Assembly: GCF_014203535.1 (NCBI RefSeq)
Contig: NZ_JACHJI010000003.1
Coordinates: 289,707-353,706, forward strand
From: Streptomyces griseomycini
GTDB lineage: Bacteria > Actinomycetota > Actinomycetes > Streptomycetales > Streptomycetaceae
Direction: 5' to 3'
Length of the DNA stretch: 64,000 bases
The notes under the pieces are model-generated. The model saw nothing but the letters and a program-made list of their open reading frames with translations. It was not told the DNA's origin and ran no database searches. Shown piece after piece: positions 8,854 through 17,131 of this stretch. A program made the position numbers and the translations under genes. Position 1 is the first letter of the stretch. Each line of letters begins with the position of its first letter.

Positions 8854-8914
8854 GCACCCGGCCCGGTGCCCGTCGGACCCCGTGCCCGTCGTGGGAGTGG
8901 TGCGGCCGACCGTG

Positions 8915-8974
8915 TCAACGATCATTTTCGGCCAGTGAACGATCGTTGAGAAACGGCCCGGGTGCGCATAGGTT
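8915..8974 (+). promoter_or_regulatory. Promoter with two operator copies for the HTH/ImmA operon
   Basis: A -35 box TTGAGA (8946-8951), a 17-bp spacer and a -10 box TAGGTT (8969-8974) predict transcription from about 8981. Two copies of the same 14-base element start at 8915 (TCAACGATCATTTT) and 8936 (TGAACGATCGTTGA), exactly 21 bp (two helical turns) apart. The second contains the perfect palindrome AACGATCGTT and overlaps the -35 box. TCAACGATC (8915-8923) is also the exact inverse of GATCGTTGA (8941-8949). This looks like an autorepressor operator. Confidence 0.65.
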
Positions 8975-9025
8975 GTGACGCGCACGGCACCGCAGCTTCA
9001 GTCCCACGTCACTGGGAGCGCACTG

Positions 9026-9634
9026 GTGGAAGCCCGTACCACGCTGACCGAGACCCTCCGGCGCCTCGACACCCTCATGGCCGAGCAGGGGAGGAAAGCC
9101 GAAGAGCTGCTCGACCCGCGGGAGTTGGCCGCGAGGACGGCGTTGCCCGAAAGCACCGTCCGCACGTTGCTGGCGGGCGGCGCCCCACCGGCCGACACGG
9201 TGAACGACCGGGTGCGTGCGCGCATCCGGGCACTGGCGCACACGCACATGTCCCGTTCCGGTGGGCGCATGGCGGATCTCGCCGCGGACATCCACGCGCG
9301 TCTGGGGGTCTCCGAGTACTGGGCCCGTCAGGTGTGCGACGGCAGGAAGGTGCCCAGTGTCGAACTGCTCCACGGCCTCGTGGAGTTCTTCGGGGTCGAG
9401 GGAGGGGAGGCGTTCTTCACCGCGTCCGCCCCCGACGCCCTCAACCGGGCCCTCCTGCCCCTCCTGGAGAGGCTGGACCCGCGGACCGATCCCCTGGACG
9501 CGCTGATGGTCCGTTACGGCGTGAAGGCGACGGACTTCCGCCGGCACGGCGCGATGACGCCGGCCCAGCTGGACCGGCTGCTCGAAGGAGTCATCAAGTC
9601 GGTCGTCCCCCGGGAAGGGGACGCCGGGCGATGA
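9026..9634 (+). CDS. HTH (XRE-like) regulator of a four-gene accessory operon
   Basis: A 202-residue protein. I choose GTG 9026, with GGGAG seven bases before it, over GTG 8975 because the promoter -10 box ends at 8974 and transcription would begin after 8975. Two helix-turn-helix-like stretches are visible: DPRELAARTALPESTVRTLL near residues 30-55, and a second around residues 85-125 (LAADIHARLGVSEYWARQV followed by the VPSVELLHGLVEFF helix typical of XRE folds). Its stop overlaps the metallopeptidase start (ATGA). By analogy with ImmR/ImmA it may be a repressor removed by its neighbour, binding the twin operators upstream. That is inference. Confidence 0.75.
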   Translation: MEARTTLTETLRRLDTLMAEQGRKAEELLDPRELAARTALPESTVRTLLAGGAPPADTVNDRVRARIRALAHTHMSRSGGRMADLAADIHARLGVSEYWARQVCDGRKVPSVELLHGLVEFFGVEGGEAFFTASAPDALNRALLPLLERLDPRTDPLDALMVRYGVKATDFRRHGAMTPAQLDRLLEGVIKSVVPREGDAGR

Positions 9635-10239
9635 CCACCAGGGCCATGAAGTCCCTGCTCGCCCGCCTGGCACGGGACGCGTCGAAGTCGATCCAGCGGC
9701 CGGCGGAGCCCAGGGCCGTGATGGAGGGGTTCTGCCGGGCGATGGAGGCCCGTGTCGGCCGGCCCCTCCAGCTGGTGTTCCGGCCCTTCCCGCCGGACAT
9801 CCCGGTGTCGGGCATGCGGCTGGACTGCGGCGACCGCTCCATCATCGTCGTCGAGGAGAACACCGTGGCGGAGGCGCAGCTGGTCATCCTGGGACACGAG
9901 CTGTGGCACGAGGAGCAGGGGGCGTGCGGCCACCACGCCCCGGACGTGACCGCGGCCGCCCGGGCGCTCACCGGTGAACACAGCGCCGAGGCGCTCCGGC
10001 GGGCCGCGGAACAGGTCCTCGCCGCCGAGAAGGTCCCGCGGGACGTCTGCCACGCCGTGGCGGCCCGCGCCGACTCCGCCGACCGGCACGAGGTGGACGC
10101 GGAGACGTTCGGGCTGCTGTTCGGCCGCGAGGTCCGCACCTGGATGAAAGGGCGCTACGCGGAGGGCCCGGTCAGCCCGTCCACCGTGGAAGGCCGCATC
10201 AACCTGTCCTTAGGCAACCGTGGCGGGCGCCTCCTGTGA
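9631..10239 (+). CDS. ImmA/IrrE-like zinc metallopeptidase
   Basis: A 202-residue protein carrying HELWHEEQ, an HExxH zinc motif, at about residues 90-97, preceded by the hydrophobic AEAQLVILG strand as in ImmA/IrrE proteases. The N-terminal half has the VGRPLQLVFRPFP beta-strand region typical of the family. Such proteases cleave a partner repressor in response to a signal. It overlaps the HTH gene by four bases (ATGA) and the next gene by four (GTGA). A rare TTA leucine codon sits near its 3' end (10210-10212), the only in-frame TTA I found in the window, so full translation should depend on the bldA tRNA. In annotated genomes such genes are often just called toxin. Confidence 0.8.
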   Translation: MTTRAMKSLLARLARDASKSIQRPAEPRAVMEGFCRAMEARVGRPLQLVFRPFPPDIPVSGMRLDCGDRSIIVVEENTVAEAQLVILGHELWHEEQGACGHHAPDVTAAARALTGEHSAEALRRAAEQVLAAEKVPRDVCHAVAARADSADRHEVDAETFGLLFGREVRTWMKGRYAEGPVSPSTVEGRINLSLGNRGGRLL

Positions 10240-11429
10240 CGATCCCCCACTTCCACATCCCCTACGCCGTCCCGACCGTCCTGCTGGCCACGGCGCTGGC
10301 CTTCAAGCTCCCGACGTTCCTGCGCGCCTGGCGCGATCCGGACGTGCGGGCGACCACCCTCCTGCTGACGTGGGCCACGGCCTGCCTGGTCGTCATCACC
10401 CCGGTGAACATCCAGCGGCTCAACGTGCTGACGGGCGTGCCGAACATCGCCGCGCCCTGGGCCTACTCGTTCCTCACCGCCTCCTGCGCCACCGGCCTGA
10501 CCATGATCATGCGGTGGCGGGAGGAACCGTCGCACCGGCGCCGGCGGCGGATGCGCCGCGTCTACGCGATCTACGCGGGGGTCATCGCCGCCCTGTGGGG
10601 GACGTTCCTCCTGGCGGAGGTGCCGGTCGCGCGGATATACGACCTGGACACCTACTACGCCACCACACCGTGGATGCGTGAGCACATCCTGCTCTACCTG
10701 GTGGCGCACATGGTGTCGTCCCTCGTGGCCGCCTCCATGCTGTGGAAGTGGTTCCCGGAGGTCGGGAACCGCTGGCTCAGATCGGGGGTCGTCCTCCTCC
10801 AGCTCGGCTTCGCGTCGGGCCTGATCTACGACGCGGCCAAGATGGCGGCGATCGGGGCCCGCTGGGCGGGAGCCGACTGGGACTTCCTCAGCACGCGGGC
10901 GGCCCCGCCCTTCGCGCTGGCGCAGGCCGCCCTCGTGGCGATCGGGTTCCTCGTGCCCCAGGCGGGTCCCTTCCTGCGGGACTGGATCCGCGACCGGCGC
11001 GAGTACCGGCGGCTGCGGCCGCTGTGGCTGGCCGTCCGGGTCCTCGCGGCATCCGCGGCGGCGGCCCGCTTCGGCTTCTGGACACCGCTGGACCTCCGCC
11101 TGATGCAGCGCCGGCAGCGCATCTACGACGCCCTGCGCCTGCTCACCCCCTACTTCGACCACGACCTGTACCGGCGCGCGTACCAGGCTGCCCTGGACGC
11201 GCACGACGAGAGCACGGCACGGGGCATCGCCGGCGCCGTCGCGGTCCGCGCCGCGATCGACGCCCACCGTGGGGGAGCCCCGCGAGAAGGCGGTGACGCG
11301 GCCACCCGCGTCGGCACCCACGTGACCGCCCACATCGACGCCGTCTCCCGCGCGCTCGACCACCCGCACACCGTCGACGCCCTCCGCCGGCGGATGACGT
11401 CGACCGACACCCGGAGCACACATGCCTGA
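10236..11429 (+). CDS. MAB_1171c-type multi-spanning membrane protein
   Basis: A 397-residue membrane protein with about six or seven hydrophobic helices in residues 5-255 (for example VPTVLLATALAF and ILLYLVAHMVSSLVAASML), then a cytoplasmic, charged C-terminal tail of about 130 residues. It matches what I know as the MAB_1171c family of putative transporters, found in actinobacteria next to HTH and ImmA/IrrE genes. Transport has not been shown to my knowledge; a sensory role is equally possible. Its GTG start overlaps the metallopeptidase stop and its end overlaps the flavoenzyme by eight bases, so translation is coupled throughout. Confidence 0.75.
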   Translation: MTIPHFHIPYAVPTVLLATALAFKLPTFLRAWRDPDVRATTLLLTWATACLVVITPVNIQRLNVLTGVPNIAAPWAYSFLTASCATGLTMIMRWREEPSHRRRRRMRRVYAIYAGVIAALWGTFLLAEVPVARIYDLDTYYATTPWMREHILLYLVAHMVSSLVAASMLWKWFPEVGNRWLRSGVVLLQLGFASGLIYDAAKMAAIGARWAGADWDFLSTRAAPPFALAQAALVAIGFLVPQAGPFLRDWIRDRREYRRLRPLWLAVRVLAASAAAARFGFWTPLDLRLMQRRQRIYDALRLLTPYFDHDLYRRAYQAALDAHDESTARGIAGAVAVRAAIDAHRGGAPREGGDAATRVGTHVTAHIDAVSRALDHPHTVDALRRRMTSTDTRSTHA

Positions 11430-12822
11430 CAGACTCGACACCCGCCGGCCCACGGCCCTCGTCATCGGCGGCAGCCTCGCCGGGCTGTTCGCGGCGGCCG
11501 CCCTCGCCGAGACCGCCGACGTCACCGTCGTCGAACGCGACCGCCTCCCCGAGGGACCGGAGCCGCGCCGCGGCGTTCCCCAGGCGCGCCACGCGCACCT
11601 GGTGTGGAGCGGCGGCGTCCGGGCCTTCGACGAGCTGCTTCCCGGTGTCGTCGAGGAGGTCGTCGCCCGTGGCGGCCGCCTCGTGCGGATCATGGGCGAC
11701 ATGGTCTCGCGCGCGCCCAACGAGATCTGGTTCCGGCGCTTCACGTCCACCCACCACCGCAACATCGTCTGCTCCCGCGACCTGCTGGAAGCCGTCATAC
11801 GCGACCGCGTCCTCGCCGACGGCCGCGTCACGCTGCGCCAGGACACCGTCGCCGTGGCGCTGGAGGGCGGCGCCACCCGGGTCACCGGCGTGCGCGTGCG
11901 CACCGGCGACGAGGAACTCGTCCTGTCCGCCGACCTCGTCGTCGACGCCTCCGGACGCGGCTCCTCCGCCCCACGGTGGCTGAGGGAGCTGGGCCTGCCG
12001 AAGGTCGCCGAACGGGAGATCAACGCCGGGGTCGCCTACGCCACCCGCCTCTACCGGGCGCCGGGCAGCACCGCGGAGACCGGCTTCCCCCTCGTCAACG
12101 TCCAGGCCAATCCGGGCAGGGCCCCGGGCCGGGGCGGCATCATCCTGCCGGTCGAGGGGAACCGCTGGATCGTGACGCTGGCCGGCACCCGTGGCGGTGA
12201 GCCGAGCAGCGACCCGGACTCCTTCGTGGACTTCGCACTCGGTCTCGGCGATCCCGTCATAGGGGAACTGCTCAAGGAGGCCGAGCCCCTCGGGGACGTC
12301 GCCACCACGCGCAGCACCGCCAACCAGCGCCGCTACTACGAGAAGATGCGGCACTGGCCGGACGGCTTCCTCGTGCTCGGCGACGCCGTCGCCGGTTACA
12401 ACCCGGTCTACGGCCACGGCATCACGGTCGCGGCGCAGGGCGCCCTCGCCGTCCGGGCCGTGTTGCGGGACACCCGCCTCACCGTCCCCGGCACCGCGCG
12501 CCGCCTCCAGCGCGTCGCGGCCCGGCCCGTCGCCGCCGCGTGGAACCTCGCGGTCGGGCAGGACGCCTTCTACCCGGGCGCCGCCGCGACGCCGCCCACG
12601 GCCGTGGAGCGGTTCCTCGCCCGGTACGTGGACCGGGCCGTCGCCACCGGAGCCCGCAATCCGCGTGCGCTCGGTGCGCTGCTGGACGTGATGAGCCTCG
12701 AGAAGCCCGCCGCCCGCCTGTTCTCGCCCGACATGCTCTTCCCCATGCTCTTCGGCCCGAGGAAGGCGTACCTGCCGGGTCCGCCCCTGACGGAGGCGGA
12801 GCGCAAGGCGGTCGTCCGCTGA
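11422..12822 (+). CDS. FAD-dependent oxidoreductase/monooxygenase
   Basis: A 466-residue flavoprotein of the PHBH/geranylgeranyl-reductase-like superfamily. The N-terminal dinucleotide-binding motif reads VIGGSLAGLFAA, with an acidic residue ending the second strand (TVVERD). A late GDAVAGYNPVYGHGITVA segment is the conserved GD motif contacting the FAD ribityl chain. It closes the operon (8-base overlap with the membrane protein gene) and is the only metabolic enzyme in it, so it is the likely effector. Family members hydroxylate or reduce hydrophobic natural products; the substrate here is unknown. Confidence 0.85.
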   Translation: MPDRLDTRRPTALVIGGSLAGLFAAAALAETADVTVVERDRLPEGPEPRRGVPQARHAHLVWSGGVRAFDELLPGVVEEVVARGGRLVRIMGDMVSRAPNEIWFRRFTSTHHRNIVCSRDLLEAVIRDRVLADGRVTLRQDTVAVALEGGATRVTGVRVRTGDEELVLSADLVVDASGRGSSAPRWLRELGLPKVAEREINAGVAYATRLYRAPGSTAETGFPLVNVQANPGRAPGRGGIILPVEGNRWIVTLAGTRGGEPSSDPDSFVDFALGLGDPVIGELLKEAEPLGDVATTRSTANQRRYYEKMRHWPDGFLVLGDAVAGYNPVYGHGITVAAQGALAVRAVLRDTRLTVPGTARRLQRVAARPVAAAWNLAVGQDAFYPGAAATPPTAVERFLARYVDRAVATGARNPRALGALLDVMSLEKPAARLFSPDMLFPMLFGPRKAYLPGPPLTEAERKAVVR

Positions 12823-12847
12823 CGCCCCGCCCGCGCCGGGGGCCCGG

Positions 12848-13096
12848 TCAGACCCCGTACCCGTCGCTGTAGCCGTCCCGGTGGTGCGGCCGGGTGTCGT
12901 CGACGACCGGCGTGGCGGGCGGTACGACGACCCGCCTGCGCCGGGCGATGCTGCTGAAGGTCGCGACGCCGATCAGACCGACGATCATGAAGATGACGCC
13001 GACCAGGTCAAGGTTGACACCCTGCATGTCCCAGTCGGTCGCGAACGTGAGGATTGCTCCCACGGCGATGAGGATGATGCATCCGCCGAGGCCCAT
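12848..13096 (-). CDS. DUF6458-type small membrane protein
   Basis: An 82-residue protein with two hydrophobic helices (GGCIILIAVGAILTFA and VGVIFMIVGLIGVATF) separated by a short DMQGVNLD loop, and a basic then His/Asp-rich tail. The pattern matches the actinobacterial DUF6458 family; no function is known. It converges with the flavoenzyme gene. Confidence 0.8.
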   Translation of the reverse strand: MGLGGCIILIAVGAILTFATDWDMQGVNLDLVGVIFMIVGLIGVATFSSIARRRRVVVPPATPVVDDTRPHHRDGYSDGYGV

Positions 13097-13177
13097 GAGT
13101 GTCGCCTCCCTGTCCGGTGTTTCCGGTCACCACCGGGTACCCGGACCGGCATCGGCCATGCCGCGAGGGAGAGTTGA

Positions 13178-14476
13178 CTACCCCTCCAGGAACGCCGCCA
13201 ACGCGTTCGCCAGCAGGAACGGGTCCTTCGCGCCGCACAGTTCGCGCGCGCTGTGCATCGACAGGATGGCCACGCCGATGTCGACGGTCCGGATGCCGTG
13301 CCGGGCCGCGGTGATCGGGCCGATGGTGGTGCCGCACGGCATGGAGTTGTTGGAGACGAAGGACTGGAAGGGGACATCCGCCTTCTCGCAGGCCGCCGCG
13401 AACACGGCCCGGCCCGAACCGTCCGTCGCGTAGCGGTTGTTGACGTTGACCTTGAGGAGGGGGCCGCCGTCGACGCGCGGGTGGTGCGTCGGGTCGTGCC
13501 GCTCCGCGTAGTTGGGGTGGACGGCGTGGCCGGTGTCGGAGGAGAGGCAGACGGTGCCGGCGAAGGCGCGCGCCCGGTCCTCGTACGACCCTCCGCGCGC
13601 GAACACCGAGCGCTCCAGCACGCTGCCGAGCAGCGGGCCGTCGGCGCCGGTGTCGGACTGGGAGCCGTTCTCCTCGTGGTCGAAGGCGGCGAGGACGGGG
13701 ATGTGCGACAGGCCGGCCGGGTTCGCGGCGACCGCCGCCAGCGCGGCCGTCCCCGCGTGCACGGACAGCAGGTTGTCCATGCGCGGGCCGGCCACCAGTT
13801 CCTCGTCGCGGCCCAGGTACGCCGGCGGTTCCACGGAGTGGACCATCAGGTCCCAGCCGGCGACCTCGCCCGCCGGGATGCCCGCGGTCTCCTCCAGGAA
13901 GGCGATGAGGTCGCCGTCGCGGACGTCGTCGCCCAGGCCCCAGACGGGCTGCAGGTGCCGCTGCTTGTCGAGTTTGAGGCCCTCGGAGTTCACCGAGCGG
14001 TCCAGGTGGATGGCGAGCTGGGGGACGCGCAGCAGCGGCCGGTCGGCGTTCACCAGGCGGGTGGAGCCGTCGCGCAGGGTCAGCCGGCCGGCCAGGCCCA
14101 GGTCGCGGTCGAGCCAGGAGTTGAGCAGCGGACCGCCGTAGATCTCCACCGCCACCTGGCGCCAGCCGTGCGCCCCGCTGTCGGGCCGGGGCTTGACCCG
14201 CAGGTTGGGGGAGTCGGTGTGCGCGCCGACGATGCGGAAGGGGGTGTGCGGCTCCGCGCCCTCGGGGACGTACCAGGCCACGATCGCACCGCCGCGCAGC
14301 ACGTACCTGCCGCCGTTCGTCCCGTCCCAGGCGTCCGTCTCGGCGACCTGCCGGAAGCCGGCCTTGTCCAGCCGCTCGGCGGCGTTCGCCACCGCGTGGT
14401 AGGGCGTGGGGCTCGCCGCCAGGAAGGACATCAGGTCGTCGGTGTGGCCGCGGTCGAAGCGGGAGGGTGCGCTCAT
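13178..14476 (-). CDS. M18 family aminopeptidase
   Basis: A 432-residue dinuclear zinc aminopeptidase of family M18 (aspartyl aminopeptidase-like), cytoplasmic, removing N-terminal residues from peptides. Metal and catalytic stretches are recognisable: GAHTDSPNLR (first zinc histidine and nearby Asp), DHEENGS (catalytic Glu pair), SSDTGHAVHPNY and the C-terminal HSARELCG segment. Length fits bacterial members (about 430). It lies downstream of the acyl-CoA dehydrogenase on the same strand but is separated from it by a hairpin terminator, so it is probably transcribed on its own. Confidence 0.93.
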   Translation of the reverse strand: MSAPSRFDRGHTDDLMSFLAASPTPYHAVANAAERLDKAGFRQVAETDAWDGTNGGRYVLRGGAIVAWYVPEGAEPHTPFRIVGAHTDSPNLRVKPRPDSGAHGWRQVAVEIYGGPLLNSWLDRDLGLAGRLTLRDGSTRLVNADRPLLRVPQLAIHLDRSVNSEGLKLDKQRHLQPVWGLGDDVRDGDLIAFLEETAGIPAGEVAGWDLMVHSVEPPAYLGRDEELVAGPRMDNLLSVHAGTAALAAVAANPAGLSHIPVLAAFDHEENGSQSDTGADGPLLGSVLERSVFARGGSYEDRARAFAGTVCLSSDTGHAVHPNYAERHDPTHHPRVDGGPLLKVNVNNRYATDGSGRAVFAAACEKADVPFQSFVSNNSMPCGTTIGPITAARHGIRTVDIGVAILSMHSARELCGAKDPFLLANALAAFLEG

Positions 14477-14495
14477 GGGTTCACCTTAACGAGGA

Positions 14496-14531
14496 CGAGG
14501 GCCCGCTTCCCTGTGCGGGAGCGGGCCCTCG
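14496..14531 (-). terminator. Terminator after the acyl-CoA dehydrogenase
   Basis: An 11-bp GC stem (14496-14506 with 14521-14531), extended inward by a TCCC/GGGA pairing. It lies between the dehydrogenase stop and the M18 start on the minus strand. Confidence 0.75.
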
Positions 14532-14563
14532 GGCGGTCTCGTGCGATCCGGTGGGGGGAGTGC

Positions 14564-16390
14564 CTAGAAGGCCGCCTCGTCCAGCTCCATCAGGTCGAGC
14601 TCGACGCCCTCGGCGACCTTGCGGGCCAGGGTGACGCCGGGCAGGACGTTGGCCGCGAAGAACTTCGCCGCGGCGATCTTGCCGGTGTAGAAGGCCCGGT
14701 CCTTGCCGGAGGCCGTCTGGAGCTTCTCGGCGGCGACCGCGGCGCCGCGCAGGAGCAGGTAGCCGACGATCACGTCACCGGAGGCCATCAGCAGGCGGGT
14801 GGTGTTCAGGCCCACCTTGTAGATGTTCTTGACGTCCTGCTCGGTGGCCGCGAGGTCGGTGAGCATCAGGCCGACGATGGCCTCCAGCTCGACGGCCGCC
14901 TTGGCCAGGTGCTCGCGGGCGCCGGCCAGCTCCTCGCCGCCGGTGCCGAGGGCGAGGAACTTCTTGATGTCCTCGGCCAGCGAGTTCAGGGCGGCGCCCT
15001 GGTTGCGGACGATCTTCCGGAAGAAGAAGTCCTGGCCCTGGATGGCGGTGGTGCCCTCGTACAGGGTGTCGATCTTGGAGTCCCGGATGTACTGCTCGAT
15101 CGGGTACTCCTGCAGGAAGCCGGAGCCGCCGAAGGTCTGCAGCGACTGGGCGAGCTGCTCGTAGCCCTTCTCGGAGCCGTAGCCCTTGACGATCGGCAGG
15201 AGCAGGTCGTTCAGCGCGTGCTCGGCGGAGGCGTCCTCGCCCGCGGCCTCCTTGACCGCGATCGCGTCCTGGACCGAGGCGGTGTGCAGGACGAGGGCGC
15301 GCATGCCCTCCGCGTACGCCTTCTGCGTCATCAGCGAGCGGCGCACGTCGGGGTGGTGGGTGATGGTGACCTTGGGCGCGGTCTTGTCCATGAAGTTGGC
15401 CAGATCCGGACCCTGGACGCGCTCCTTGGCGTACTCCAGCGCGTTGAGGTAGCCCGTGGACAGCGTGGAGATCGCCTTCGTGCCGACCATCATGCGGGCG
15501 AACTCGATGATGCGGAACATCTGGCGGATGCCGTCGTGCTTGTCGCCGATCAGCCAGCCCTTGGCGGGGTGCCGGTCGCCGAAGGTCATCTCGCAGGTGT
15601 TGGAGGCCTTCAGGCCCATCTTGTGCTCGACGTTGGTGGCGTAGACGCCGTTGCGCTCGCCCAGCTCGCCGGTCTCGAAGTCGAAGAGGTACTTCGGGAC
15701 GAGGAAGAGGGACAGGCCCTTGGTGCCGGGGCCGGCGCCCTCGGGACGGGCGAGCACGTAGTGGAGGATGTTCTCCGACATGTCGTGCTCACCGGAGGTG
15801 ATGAACCGCTTCACGCCCTCGATGTGCCAGGAGCCGTCCTCCTGCTGCACGGCCTTGGTGCGGCCGGCGCCCACGTCCGAGCCGGCGTCCGGCTCGGTGA
15901 GGACCATCGTCGAGCCCCACTGCTTCTCGACGGCGATCTGGGCGATCTTCTTCTGGACCTCGTTGCCCTCGTCGTACAGGATCCCGGCGAAGGCCGGACC
16001 GGAGGAGTACATCCACACGGCCGGGTTGGCGCCCAGGATCAGCTCGGCGTACGCCCAGATCAGCGACGGGGGAGCGGTGGTGCCGCCGATCGCCTCGGGC
16101 AGGCCGAGGCGCCAGTACTCGGAGTCCATGAAGGCCTGGTAGCTCTTCTTGAAGGACGCCGGGACCGGGGCGGTGTTGGTCTCCGGGTCGAAGACCGGCG
16201 GGTTGCGGTCGGCGTCGGCGAAGGACTCGGCCAGCTCGTTCTCCGAGAGGCGGGTCAGCTCCTCCAGGATGCTCTTCGCGGTGTCGACGTCCATCTCCCC
16301 GAACGGGCCCGTGCCGTACAGCTTGTCGCGCCCGAGTACTTCGAAGAGGTTGAACTCGATGTCGCGGAGATTCGACTTGTAGTGCCCCAT
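14564..16390 (-). CDS. Acyl-CoA dehydrogenase (long-form, FadE-like)
   Basis: A 608-residue flavoprotein, longer than the 380-400 residues of classical acyl-CoA dehydrogenases because of N- and C-terminal extensions, as in the actinobacterial FadE5-like group. FAD- and substrate-binding stretches such as [17 protein letters not shown] are visible, and the catalytic glutamate lies in [14 protein letters not shown] 16390 is chosen because the conserved start [18 protein letters not shown] follows and ACGGAG lies nine bases upstream. It oxidises acyl-CoA at C2-C3 in beta-oxidation. Monocistronic by its flanking terminator. Confidence 0.92.
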   Translation of the reverse strand: MGHYKSNLRDIEFNLFEVLGRDKLYGTGPFGEMDVDTAKSILEELTRLSENELAESFADADRNPPVFDPETNTAPVPASFKKSYQAFMDSEYWRLGLPEAIGGTTAPPSLIWAYAELILGANPAVWMYSSGPAFAGILYDEGNEVQKKIAQIAVEKQWGSTMVLTEPDAGSDVGAGRTKAVQQEDGSWHIEGVKRFITSGEHDMSENILHYVLARPEGAGPGTKGLSLFLVPKYLFDFETGELGERNGVYATNVEHKMGLKASNTCEMTFGDRHPAKGWLIGDKHDGIRQMFRIIEFARMMVGTKAISTLSTGYLNALEYAKERVQGPDLANFMDKTAPKVTITHHPDVRRSLMTQKAYAEGMRALVLHTASVQDAIAVKEAAGEDASAEHALNDLLLPIVKGYGSEKGYEQLAQSLQTFGGSGFLQEYPIEQYIRDSKIDTLYEGTTAIQGQDFFFRKIVRNQGAALNSLAEDIKKFLALGTGGEELAGAREHLAKAAVELEAIVGLMLTDLAATEQDVKNIYKVGLNTTRLLMASGDVIVGYLLLRGAAVAAEKLQTASGKDRAFYTGKIAAAKFFAANVLPGVTLARKVAEGVELDLMELDEAAF

Positions 16391-16553
16391 GGCGACGGCT
16401 CCGTTAGAGAGGGATCGGCGAGGCACTGGCTCCTCGCACCTAGTTCACGTACCAACAAGTAGCTACGATGATGCTACCCGTCGGTAATAAGAAGCAACCC
16501 CGATCCGGACATCTGTGACCCAGCCCTCCCGCCGGGTCGTTAGTCTGTGCGGC

Positions 16554-17018
16554 ATGTACGGCTACGACCAGAGCACGGGGGCACAGCAGGGTTACGTCCC
16601 GCCGCAGCAGCAGATGCCGGGCGGGTACGGGCAGCAGGCGCCGCTGTATCCCGAGCCGTCCCCGCCCTCGCTCGCGGACGCGGTGCGCGCGTTCACCACG
16701 GGTCAGATGGCCGCCGAGGACTTCCAGCAGGTCTTCGCCACGTCCAAGGTGTACTGCCCGCGCGGCGACAATCCCGGGTTCCTCGCCCTGCACAACACCC
16801 AGCAGCCGGTGATCCCGATGTTCACCTCGCTCAAGGAGCTGCGGCGGTACGCGGGAAAGGAGTCCAAGTACTTCGTGATCACCGGCGCCGAGGTGATCGA
16901 CCTGCTGCCGACCGGCTACGGCTTCGTCCTCGACATGGAGGGCGAGCACCGCATGGTGTTCGACGCGAAGGCCGTCGAGCAGATGGTCGAGTTCGCGATG
17001 CGCCGGATGTACGGCTGA
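16554..17018 (+). CDS. SseB family protein
   Basis: A 154-residue soluble protein. A Gln/Gly/Pro-rich, probably disordered N-terminus (residues 1-40) is followed by an SseB N-terminal domain (LADAVRAFTTGQMAAEDFQQVF, then a strand-rich core ending in MVEFAMRRMYG). SseB domains are common in actinobacteria and poorly characterised; some serve regulatory or secretion-accessory roles. ATG 16554 begins the first plausible frame after the promoter region. A terminator follows the stop closely. Confidence 0.8.
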   Translation: MYGYDQSTGAQQGYVPPQQQMPGGYGQQAPLYPEPSPPSLADAVRAFTTGQMAAEDFQQVFATSKVYCPRGDNPGFLALHNTQQPVIPMFTSLKELRRYAGKESKYFVITGAEVIDLLPTGYGFVLDMEGEHRMVFDAKAVEQMVEFAMRRMYG

Positions 17019-17038
17019 CCCGTGCCGCTTCGGTGCGG

Positions 17039-17064
17039 AGCCCGGAGGGAATGCCCTCCGGGCT
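17039..17064 (+). terminator. Terminator after the SseB gene
   Basis: An 11-bp stem (17039-17049 with 17054-17064) with an AATG loop, followed by a pyrimidine-rich TTCTCT stretch. This is the closest to a classical intrinsic terminator in the window. Confidence 0.85.
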
Positions 17065-17131
17065 TTCTCTGTTGGGGGTGGCAAGAAGTTCAACGCTCAA
17101 CTAAAGTGGGCGTACACGAGGAGGTACCGAC

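Noticed and set aside
8975..9025. GTG 8975 as the start of the HTH regulator
   Set aside because: The predicted -10 box ends at 8974, so transcription should begin downstream; GTG 9026 has a proper Shine-Dalgarno.
13253..16462. A 1069-codon plus-strand frame opposite the M18 aminopeptidase and acyl-CoA dehydrogenase
   Set aside because: Both minus-strand genes have intact catalytic motifs; the antisense frame has no recognisable domain and Val/Gly/Arg-rich shadow composition.
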